DNA of 64,000 bases, taken from Montifringilla adamsi (Eukaryota > Chordata > Aves > Passeriformes > Passeridae). The notes below the pieces were generated by a model, which was not told where the DNA came from, searched no databases, and saw only the letters and a list, made by a program, of their open reading frames with translations. Numbering within the stretch: the first letter of the stretch is position 1; every line of letters starts with the position of its first letter. The position numbers and the translations under genes are program-made. This document shows positions 14,801 through 26,800 of this stretch, in pieces. The DNA is taken from NCBI GenBank assembly GCA_017590115.1, contig JAGGNK010012448.1, forward strand, positions 3,872,440-3,936,439, read 5' to 3'.

Positions 14801-17800
14801 AGGGGAGTGACAAGGAAAATAGCAGTTTTTGATAAACTGCTCAGAGTATTATTTTGGTATCCTTTACCTACTCACCTTCCCAAATTAAGGTGTATTTGTC
14901 AGGACTAAATCTGACTGTCAGTATCTCTCTAAAAGCCAAGGAGTGCAATATCTTCACCTTGCTGGGGCTACAGTCTTTACACTGTTTGACTAATCATTTC
15001 CAGGTCTTGCTGAGAGCAGTCAGCAGGGGCTTAGACTGTTTTTTACTGTTCATTGTTTATTATTAGGACATATCCCTGGACATATTTTTAATATATGCTG
15101 TCTTTGGTTTAGTAGTTACTGGGCCTTTTTTTGACACTTGCTTTTTAAAAGCAGGATAAATGGCAATTGCTGACACCAGCATCTCTAACTATGCTTCCTG
15201 ACTCCAGCTGCTTCTAATTCAGCTAGAAGTGGCAGGGACCAGTTGGGCAGGACACAAATTTGGCCACATAACCCCAAATCTAGTACAGGGAAGTTATTCC
15301 TAATAGCAATTGGTTTGGCAGCCCAAAATTTTGAAGGCAACGCTCTCCTGAATTGCCTTCAGCTACTTTCACTTACAGCTGTTAAAAAAATCAGTCATTC
15401 CAATGTTTTCTGTGGTAAAATGCGGTAAAAATATTTTTCTAAAGCCAGCAGGAGACCCGGCCTTTGCCATTTGCAGCTTACAAGGCACTGAGAGCACAAA
15501 CCCAGGTCTCCTTAATATTCCAGCCTGTGAAGATACACTTGTTGGTAGCCAGTGCCTTTAACGTTATCTCTATGTGTGAAAATCAAGACTCAGTGTTTTA
15601 GTTTCTGGTCAGAACAGGTGGTATCATTTGCCTGGTAGAGCCTCTAAGAACTCAGTGTCATCTACAGTAACTGATACACACAATGCCCAGTGATTTAGAA
15701 GAGAGGAAGGAATTACTTCAGTGGTTTTAACCTGATAAGTAAGGAACAAAGCTGACTGTAACCATGACTGACATTCAATAGTTGTTCTTTGTCTTCACCC
15801 AAGACCATTGTTCAGATAGAGCTGGTGATAAATTAACTTTGCAGAGAAAGCCTTAAGAGCCACATGGCTTAAGGATATTGCTGGAGTCAATTTTGTAAGT
15901 CCCTTTTTCTGGAGTAGTAATATAAATGAACTCTCATGTTGGCTGTGAACTTGCAGCTTATTTTAAGGCTTGTAGATGGTTGGCTCTCTACAAGAAAACA
16001 AGAAAAAGGAGTAAGTTCAATTCTTTGTTTCCATTCTAGGTCTGCATGGAAATAGAGGGAGTACAACAGTTTGCTAAATACAGTAACTGATATTTTTAAA
16101 TATTTGATAATTCTTATTCTTTACTATTGAATTACATAGAAATCTGGAGAGACCTGCAAACCACTGAATCTCTTTTTTTACACAGCATGTTTCTGGTAGC
16201 GTATAAACTACCTCTAGCTTCTGATTAACAATTGTCCTCAGTAGCTCCTTTCCCATCTGAATTCCTTTCACATTTCCAATTATCTTCTTTCTATTTTTTT
16301 ATATTGACTAATTCTGTAAAATTTTTTTGAAGGGCTGAATTTGAAGTCTTTGAAGGGCTGAATTTGTGTGAAAATGCTTGAAAAAGCTTCTACAGCAGTT
16401 TTTGTAGCTAATGCAGAGCCACATTAAAAAAATCTACTGTTTAATTTGTGGCTGCCTGGAAGTCAGAGTAAAGCCAGTCCAGAGATTAAAATTTTTAAAA
16501 ATAATCTCAATTTGAAAAACTACACTTTGAAAACAAAACCTGCACTTTGTTTCTGCGTGATTCCGTTGTTCTAGTCAATGAGAAAATTTCTGTCCATCTT
16601 CCCAAATAATGAAGAAATTGCCATTATTATAAAATAATAAATTATTAGAGAAGTATAATTTGACATTTTTGTCAATAACTTGCCCGTTTTAGACTGTTGT
16701 GTTCCATTCCTGAAACTCTTATAGTATTTAATACGTACTTACACACCTGTACTTACAAACTTTTATGTTTCAGTGTTAAGTGCCTTTAAAGCACTAGATG
16801 TTCTGCCCTGTGGGAAGGGCTAATCTTATAACCTGTCAAATAGTAGTTTTGCTGAAGTAGCTATTAAATGAAGCTTTATGCATCAGAATGTCCATGCAAT
16901 CCCTTGCTTTCTTATATCACTGTTAGACATAAGCCTTCACAAATGTGAGGCAAAAGCAGGGAATGCACAACTGCAAGGAGCATTGACAACACAAGAATGA
17001 GCATTGAGGGGGTAGTGATTTAGATGGGATTTACCAAATGCATGGAACTGGTCAAGTTAATGCTGCCTGCTTTATGCCCAAGGTAAAGTACCACTCTCTG
17101 GTGAGAACTAGATTTCCTACAATTCTTCTAAAGATATTGCATCCTAAGGAATTTAAGGGTCAGATTAGATTGTGAGGCATTCCCATACAACTCTGAAAGG
17201 AGCCATTATGCTTAGGGATAGAGCTGCCTTTTGTAGTGAGTGCACTCAGGCATTCAGGGTTTTAAGGTGTGACTTGTGGTTTTGCATTCTAGTTTTTACA
17301 TTGGCATGCCTTGAGGCTGGATAGTAGAGAGAACAATTTGAACATTCCTGTGATGATCAGCTCCCTAATGAGGTAGGGACTTCTGAGTAGATCATCTGCA
17401 TAGATAGTCCCAAACAAGAATTTAAAACCATCTTCTTATTTGAATGAGTAGTGTGCTCTTCTAAGTAGAATGCATTTGGCCCCAAGAGCACTGTCTGATA
17501 ATGGGTGTTGGGAGTGTTTTGCAGGCAAAATGAAGTGATGTCCTGGAGTGCTCTGTTCCATCAGATGTCAGGTTTTCTTGGGCTTGACTGTCAAAGTATT
17601 TGTATTTATCACAGACTGATAGCAGGAGTGTAAGGATCACACGAAGTATAAACAAGTATCTTCTGACACCTTTTATTATTGTATTGAGCAAACTTGGTGA
17701 TTAAATACTGAATAGAAGTTTCTCAAGAGTTAATTTCAGAAGTTCCTAGGACTTCACATGATGCCATGTTCTCCCTTGCAAAATTTCCTGATTTAATTAC

Positions 17801-20800
17801 TTTTTAAGAAAAAACAAATTCACCAGTGATACTTGAAAACTCACTACAAAACTCTGTTATTGTAAGGAAGCCACATATTTTTGAAGACTCAGGTAAGACT
17901 GTGGTTTTCTAGCTGTGTATGTACAGGTACCATTGTGATCAGTGCTGAATGTTTGCTTTTGTTTAAAAGAAAAGTCTCTATTGTCATAAAGTGTTCAATC
18001 TGCCTTCATTTATTCCTAATAGCCTCATTTAGTTTGGGCTCAATCAGATAGTGTACAGTATATGCTCACTGACATCTGTACTTTTATCAGATATGTAATC
18101 AGTACCTTAGAGCTGATGGTAGCTGAAGACTATATGATTGTCTACTTGAATGGAGCAACACCAAGAAGAAGGATGCCTGGATTGGGTTGGATGAAAAAAT
18201 GCTACCAGATGATTGATCGACGGTAAGTGGTGTTTTGCTGTCTGATCCACAGCCAGTATTTTAAACTGTGTCCATTTCTGTAACTCTCCTGTATGGCAGG
18301 GCTTACTGTGTTTGATGTTTCTTTATCTTTTGTGGGGTTTTTTGCTTTTCTAACTATTGCTTTTGTATTTAGATTACGGAAGAATTTGAAGTCATTTATA
18401 ATTGTTCATCCATCATGGTTTATCAGGACAATTCTGGCTGTAACACGACCTTTTATAAGGTATGTAATAAATACCTGTGATTTCCTATGTTCTTGAGAAT
18501 ACATAGGCACCCTAAATCATCAAATGTGGCTGTTAATCTTTCGCTGAATAATGCTCATTTTATAGCTCACGTTGGGATTTTGGAAGTTGAATTTCACTTT
18601 CTGAAGGTGAATAGGGAAAAAAAAGTGATTCATATGAGTATCTAGTTGCAGAAGTCATAGGCATGGTTTTCTAAACCTGTATGTGTATGTACTGAGAATT
18701 CAGTTCCTTAAAATAGTCATTGTTCAGACTCCACATAACAGGCATATAGAAAAGGGGACTGCATGTAATTATAATCACCTTATTTAAAAAATCCTGGCTA
18801 CGGAACAAGGTTAGGCTGCGGTTCTGGGTTTTTAAAATATCATTGCTGCTCATAGCTCATACAAGAGGAACTGCCTGCACCCTGAGGTGTTTGAATGCAT
18901 TTGTATTAAAAAAATGTTTAATGCTCATTAAACATTATTTATCAAAAATAATGGTTTTATTAGTAAAACAATTTTTTTTTAAAGTTACCAACTTCAAAGA
19001 CCTCACACTTAGTGGAGAAGATAGGCATGTATTCAGTGAGGGAGGGCAAACTGGCAGGTGTGAAAAAGAGTTGCTTCAGGCAAGAGAAGAAGCTTCAGCT
19101 ACAAAACCACACAGACAATTACTTAAGTTATGACAGATCTCGGGGAGTTCTGCTCACAGTCTGCAGGTGAAGACACTGGAGATCTCTGTGGAGATCACAG
19201 TCCCAGGGTGCTCTGTCCTGACAGAAGTACATTGGGCTGGGGAAGCACATGAGTTGTCCCATTGCTGCCAAAGTGCAGCAGGCAGAATGTCACAACAGAG
19301 CTCCGTTCTAGATGTGGTATCTTAAAGACCAAGCTGAAAGTTACTGTTCAGAATACCAGAGTAAAAGGGAAACAATACTTGCAATTATCAACAGTAGTTA
19401 CAAGGATTTGCTGAGTTGCATTTGATACCTGAGATATTTCTGTTGCCATCGTATTTCCTCCCAGAAATGACAGTTTGGTCTTTTTTAAAAGTCACGTCTG
19501 TTTCAATTCATTAGTCATTTATTCAAAGTAGCCATATTAAGCAGCAGTGATTAGAGGTTTTTCACTGCAAAACAGGAGAAAATGTTCACTCTAAATAGTT
19601 TGGCAAAGCAGATCAGCAGTGCAGAACTAGACACACTAGAGACCAGCTCAGCCAGGTAGACAGTCTTGGTGCAAGAAGAAAGTGAAGGGCAAATAGAAGC
19701 TGAAAAAGCTGGACAGGACACATGGCTATTGTGACTTTTGTGGAGGATGATATGAGATATTTGGACCCTTACCAAGGACAGAAGAACATTATGAGTTCCT
19801 TTCCCTTTCTTCAGGAGGTAAGGAGATAAAAACTTGATTGGATTGAAAGCCAATGACTGTAGCTTAGTTTGCTAGCCCTCAGCTGTTCCCTGAACCCGTG
19901 ACAGGCACAGTGGGAATTTTAGAGTGAGAAATTAATGTGCCACAAGGCAAGCAGAGATTTCATTGAGATAGCTAACAGCAAGCAGCATAATTTTAATTGT
20001 ATATCAGCTGAGATGTGGAGCTAAACAGTAGAAATCAAAAACCTGAAAGACAACAAAGTGGTAAGGGGCAGTCAAGTCACTGTGTGCCTCAGTTCACTGC
20101 CTCAATTCTATCTCAGCTCTGTCGTTTTTCTACCTCAAAAACTGACAAGATAATTCAGTAGAGTGTGGGACCCATCTTGACTGACAAACCATTGTCTGAA
20201 TATACAGAATTAAAGAACTAGAGGTAGCAGATACAGATTTTAGATGCTCTTTTAGAACCCCTATAGATAATTCATGCCAAAAATTTGAGCTGTGTTAGGT
20301 GAGAAATTAGATTTCAAAGGGATTTTTCAAGGGTGTATGAAAGATCCTTGGCATTTGATGAAAATACTTAATGATGGAAAGTTACCACTATTGGCAGCAT
20401 GCTTTCCCTAAAGTCTGAAAGAAACTGTGTCTGGGGTGCCCTGACACCCACATGAAGGAAATAGGAATCAGTCGCTGTAGTGGAATTAGTGGACCCAGAA
20501 GAATCCTCAGGAAGAAAAATTAACCATTGAAAGATTTTTTAATCCCTTCCCACCACCTTTAGAAGCTTATGATTGGCTTGCAGTTTGCCAGGTTACCTTA
20601 GATGGCAATGCTGATGCTGCAGACTATGATTAGCAATTTGGATAAAATGCTAAGAATCTGTACGTTACCATGCTTTGACTGGACAGTTGTGGGTGATTCT
20701 TGGCTCTAAAATGTGACCACTCTGATCCAGTGTATGTGCCTAGTGATGCTAACTGGGGCAGAAACAAATTACAATGAATAAGCTTGAACAACTGTTCACA

Positions 20801-23800
20801 GCACCTTCATGTGTTACTGTTCCAGTTGTCTCACTTTGCATTATTGGGAAGATACGTCTCTTGAGGGGAGGGGCAGTCACCTTCTGCTCAGAGCTGTTTC
20901 AGAGGCTTCATGTTGTCTGGCTGTACCTGCAAGTCAGCAGTAAATAGAAAGAGTATGTGCTGTTTTTCAAGACCTACACTTAACATACATGGTCAATATG
21001 AGCTTGCCACTCTTACTGATGTTACAAGACCATCTAAATACAAGCAGAACTAAATGTGAAAAATTGCTTTATAAGCCAAACTTGTCAAACTTAGGTTAGA
21101 CAAGTAAATAGCCTTGTGTTTTAAGTGTGTTTTCTGAACAATTTAGTCTTTTTTCCAACTTATTGTTTTACAAGCACAATAAATGAATCATATAGCACAG
21201 CTGAAATAAGCACAATATTTTGTCATAGAAAGGCACTGCGGTAAGAATAGACACAATCAGATCTGTGCTCTTCTGAATAAATTATGAAATTCAGTTTTAT
21301 TGTGTTTGAGAATTGGTGTAAAATAGAAATGCTAAGTCATCCCTTGATAACTGTCTTTATGATTATGTCCATGTCAAGTAATGCTTCCCATCTCTTTTTT
21401 ACATGTAAGTAGTCTTCAAGGGATTTGAGTCTTTTCCAAATTTTTACACATCTTCTTCCAACTGTAAAACTAATCATAGTATCTAAAAGGTAGGCATTAC
21501 AATTTATGATGTTGGCTTAATAATGTGATTCAGGTAGGATCATGATCAGCTGAACTGCATTAAGATATGGTTATTAAAATTATTAGAGAGATGACTCTGA
21601 GTTAAGGTGCAAACAAGGCCATGTGCTGAAGTCAATAGCACAGACTTTTATTTAGCAGTAAATGTGAGGGAGAGATAGAAAGAAATTGAGTGGGTGGGGG
21701 GAGAGGAGAAAGAGCATGACAAACACAGACAAACTAAGCAGAAAAAATATCATCACTACATGGTCCTGATGGCATCTCCTTGGTCCTCTTTTTCTAGTCT
21801 TCTTGGTGATGAGGTTTCCAGTCTTGTCAAAGTTCACTGAGTGGGGGAAGCCCACAAAACATAGAGTCCATTGCATTTATATTCACGCAAGTTCAGGTGG
21901 GAATGCCCAGTTACCTTGCCATCTAAGATGTTAGAACTGCCTCTTAATGTCAGTGAAGCTGAGTCATTTATGTTCCACCAGTTATGTCAGGGATGAATAC
22001 CTTCAGGCTCTGTGTGAAAGTCCTGGTTCTTCCCCACAGGGAAGTTTTCACACCTGAGCCATTATGTTAGAGAGGACTGGCATGATAAAAAGTGTTATCC
22101 CAATTCACAAGACTTGCCTCTTACCAGCCTTGTTTAGCTGTGGCAGGTGGATTGTCTGAGTCATTAATCATTAACAGTCCACTCTGTTTGTCCACTCCAG
22201 TCTGTAACTGAAATATGAATATCCAAAGGCTTAATTAATTATTACATTTAATACATTTCTTCATTTGGTTTTGGCATGTCATAAAAGATTGGGGGACAAA
22301 GTCAATTAATACCTTTTTTCCTGTGTTTCAGCTCTAAGTTCAGCAGTAAGATACAGTATGTCAACACTTTGGCAGAGCTTCGTGAGATGATTCCAATGGA
22401 ATATGTGCATATACCAGACAGTATTGTCAAGTAAGTGATGTACAGTAGCATGTACTTGTCCTAATGGGAACTATTTCCACAAACTGATAATAGTGTTAAA
22501 GACTGTAAGAAAAACAGAAAGCACTTTCCTGATCTTCTTAAAAATGATTATGTGTTGTTCCTCAAACATTTCTATGTCAAACTCAGTGGCAGGAGACCAC
22601 AGTGTCATGGAAACACCAAACACATTAAATATTTACTTTACTTTAGGGGCGTGGGAAAATTGCTTGGCCTTTCCTGAGGTATCATCTATGCCGTATTTTT
22701 TCATAACTTTTACCTCTATTTAAGTGGAAGTGTTTTAAAGTTTCAGTCTTGCAGGGCTTTTAGCAGAAATGCTAATTAAAAGATAGCCTATTCAATAGAA
22801 GACCAGTGAAATTCCGTAGGTTCACTGGTCCTTGCCTTGTCAATTCTTGTGGCTAAATTCACAACTGCTGAAAGATAGTTTTTGCTGCTTATGTGAAGAG
22901 GTTTTTTAAATGCAGGCATTTCCAAAGGAAAATATCTGTTAAAAAATTGTAGGAAGTTGATTGGCATTGCTCACCTCAACTGAATTTTTTTCAGACCTGA
23001 AAACAACAAAAAGAAGTGGTATACCAAGACTGAAAGCATGACTGAAAAAAAACTCATGGTTTTCATGTAGTCGTTATTAAAATTATGTTCTGTTCAGGAA
23101 TTTTTTTTTAGATTGTTTTCTGTAGCAAACATCCCATGTTTTGAATAGCCTGTTCTAGAAGGTAGTTTGCAAGTATGATTGTATTTTCATTATGACTGGT
23201 CAGTGACAGCTTTTGAAGTTGTCATAGGTCTCCTCAACCCAGGCAGGAGTTTTCACTCCTGTTTCACAGTAGTTGTAAAGCAATTTCCTTTGTCAAGCTG
23301 GTGGTGTAATTCCATGGAGCAGGCGGGAAGCTCAGGTCTGGCAGTAGCAGTTGAGAAAACAGAAAACAGAAAACAGTTGCAAAATCGGGGGTCATAGAGA
23401 CTTTCACTCAGGTTCATTTGCTGCTGTAACTTCTTTAGAGGTGGAGTGATAATAAGAATGTGGAGCAGAGGCTGTTTGTCAACTGACAAACAGCTGTCCA
23501 TAATGTTCTAACATCCCTAACAATTCTTTTGATTCCTGTAAACATTTTCGTTTCTTACGGTTCCCTTTGATAGAAACCTTACCGTTTCTATCTAACCTCA
23601 GAAAGTTTCTGTCTGTTTCCTTGCTGTGTTTTACTGTTGCACTGTGGCAGTACACACATCTGTGTTGCAGACATTTTTTCTTCCCCATAAACTTAAAAAT
23701 GTTCAAAAAGTCCATTCACCTCTCAGACCAAGGGTAAAATGATCACAGCAGTAGTACCAAATAAACTTTAGTACTTAAAGAGTTTTAGGGTAATGCCTGC

Positions 23801-26800
23801 TTCACGTCATCAGCAGCCAGATGAGAGATCATGATTTTGCTGAAAAAGACAGACCTGGAAAGATGACAGTTGCACCCATTGGTGGCAGGCTTGTCAAGAT
23901 GTTGTAATAAGAAGATTTAGTGGCTGTGTGCATTCAAGGCATCTGTGAGTGGCTATTCCCATACCGCAGGGAGAAGAGCAGTGTTCAGTTCATAGCTTCC
24001 CTTCTGCTGCAAACTCAGAGAGAAACAGAAAAATACAACTCATCTTTTGGCTTCATAATTGCTTCATTGCCAAGAACAAACATACCACCTATGGGCAAGA
24101 AAAATCCCAGCTTTAGAAAGTACATAGTGTTTTGCCAGAATTTGGGTTATGTGGTTTTCTTGGTAGTTTTTCAGTGAAGCGCTATAAAATACGATTGTTG
24201 TATATGAACTTGTACATCTTTTCTCTTCCTTCATCCACTCTTATCTTGTAAGGTATGATGAAGATAAGTGTATTAAGAGAAGAATGAGGTAAAACTTGCT
24301 TTCTAGCCCGTGCTGCTGCTCATAATAGAATGAATCTGTGTGACAGCCTTTCACCTGCAGGCGACCTCAACAGCTGAATGGGAGAGGACTTGCAATGACA
24401 TGGCATCTTACTTTCCCCTTCAAGCTGTTGAGATCAGCCTCCCTTGCAAATAAAACTCACTGAACTGTAAACGTCCTTGACTTGGCCCAGGCTGCAGCTA
24501 GTTTAACATTACCTGGTAGAGCAACTGAATGCTTTCAGCTCTGTCCACTGGGCATGCCTCAGACCCCTGCTGCTTCTCTATCTCTGCCTCCAAGTCAGCT
24601 AAATAAGGACTTACAAATTTAAGGTGGGTTGAGCACAAGGATAAATGGTATCATACTGAACTGAAGAGCTTTAGAGTTAGCTCTAAATAATACTGGGTGC
24701 TTATTACAAAAGCATGTACTGTATTTGTTCTTTGCTCTGCTATTGCTCTGCTTCACTCTTATGCTCTGCTTGCTTCTCTTGTTTCTTTATATCAATAACT
24801 TTTACTCATGCAGACTGGATGAAGAGCTGAGGGAAGCATCAGAAACAGCTAAGTAAGATAGCTTTCAGCTGAATCCTGGCATTATATTGTTTCACAGGAA
24901 TAGCTTGAATGCAGTAGTACATTGTGTTTGGTACAACAGGCAGCTTGTAGTTTAAATTACTGTGTAAGTTGCCCCATTTGAGAATTGACTTCCCCTCTCG
25001 CTGCTTTTGTACTGCTGGATCTCGGTAATAAATAATTATACCCTTACACTACAAAAAAACTTTTTGCTGTTTTTTGATGATTATTTCTATAGTCATGGGA
25101 ATGACTGAAATCATGTACTCCATTAAAATGGATCATTAAACATTTTCTCCTCTTCCCCTCTTATGTCGGATGATTCATACAGTTTTTAAGAGTTAGTTCT
25201 TTCTACAGTTTTTTTTTTACAGTTCACTAAATCAGGGTTAGCTATCTCAGTTAAGGTAGGTATGTAAATTCTTTTGTCTTTCCAATATTAGCTGGATAGG
25301 CTGGGGAATTAATACTTGATAATAATTTTATATTGTCTGTGGTTACTTAACCATGGGCATGTGATGATCAAATACTTAAAAATTATAAGTCTGTGCTTTG
25401 ACTTGACTATAATGTGGTAGTATGGTGTAGAGTACCAAAGAAATCCTTAAGAAGTGCACTGTCCATGACTCACTGAGCAGAGCTTTAGAAAGTGTACAGT
25501 GCATTTCCTCATGAGTAAAATTCCTGAGGAGGAGTCTGTGTCTGTTGGTCCTAGTATAACATTCTCCCTTGCAGTTTTCGTAATGAAAGATTTTGAGTTT
25601 TGAAGTTTCTTTCCAGTCACCTTCCTTTTGCTTATGCATTTCAGGATTTTCCACTTACAGCTTCTTCTTTGCTGTACTTTTTCTAAAAGTTCCTTCTTTT
25701 GCAGTACACATTTTCCTTCAGTTCTTCTGAGGTTAGTTTCTAAAACAAACACAGAGAAATACCTAAAACACTGGCCACTGCTTTTTGATTCTAGGAGTTA
25801 ACACTGCCTCAGAAGCAATAAATTCACTTAAGTAGTTATCTGATACCACCTGACTGTTTTGTTAAACTAAAAGGCCTAGCCACCCTTGAAATGCTACTTT
25901 TATCCCTTCTGTTCAAACATTTTCAAATGCATTGTGTATGCAACATTGTCACACAAACATATGCATATGACAATGAGAACTCTGTGGAAAAAAGCTGCTT
26001 TCTTGTTAATCCATTTAAAATAGTAGAGCAGCAGTGCAGCAAGTGAAAGGGGAATGAAATAGTCATATGAGGCATCAGTGGTTATTGTTACTGTTGGATG
26101 TATGAGATCACTGTAGTGCATTTCCCTTCCTCAACTTAAAGAAATAGCTTAAAAATTTGTTACTCAAACTAATGTGTGTTGTGGGCACTAAGATCCCTAC
26201 ATTCCTAGAAATAACAACATTTGTGTGTTTGTGCTGTCAAAGATACTCACTACAGTTAGTTATTACATCCCCAAATTTGTTGTTATATTTTAAAAGAGAA
26301 AGAAATCAACACAGAAAAAATGTTTACTCATCTTTTTCCTTGTATCCAGAACTAGCTGCCTCTCAAATGATCCAGAAATGGCTTCAGTGGAGCAGGAGTA
26401 AGAATTTATGCCTAGTACTGTCATTACATGTTAACATTTCTTTACAACCATACCGCTAGGAACTGAGGCTGGGTAGACTCCTTAAAACTTTTTTAAGACC
26501 TAAATACTTTTATGGTGATATTCAGGAACAACGTGGTACAAGCAGACAAAGCATTGAAGCTTTGTTATATTTATATTATATATACTTTATATATGCGTTA
26601 TATACTGAAGATGTGTTATATTTGTGTTGCATTGGGAATGTGTTTGAAGTGTCTTTAACCATTTCCAAGCAGAGAGACATATAATTGTTAGCCTGAGAAT
26701 ATTCTGATTAAATTATATTAAAAACAGATAGAAAAAGTGGAGTATGATCACAGTGAAGATGGTTCCGTGCATTATCCTAAATTTTAAACTTGCTATTCTC

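Noticed and set aside
6081..22331. An antisense transcript in a PRUNE2 intron equivalent to human PCA3
   Set aside because: PCA3 lies in a more upstream PRUNE2 intron, and nothing in these introns shows a spliced antisense structure that I can support.
22992..23042. TTTTTTTCAG acceptor-like site followed by ACCTGAAAACAACAAAAAG, a possible extra PRUNE2 exon
   Set aside because: In the required phase it does not match any PRUNE2 or BNIP2 tail sequence, and no good donor follows.
25376..25752. Two overlapping - strand ORFs of about 100 codons in a PRUNE2 intron
   Set aside because: Low-complexity, Lys/Thr-rich translations of AT-rich DNA with no recognisable motif or splice context; probably chance frames.
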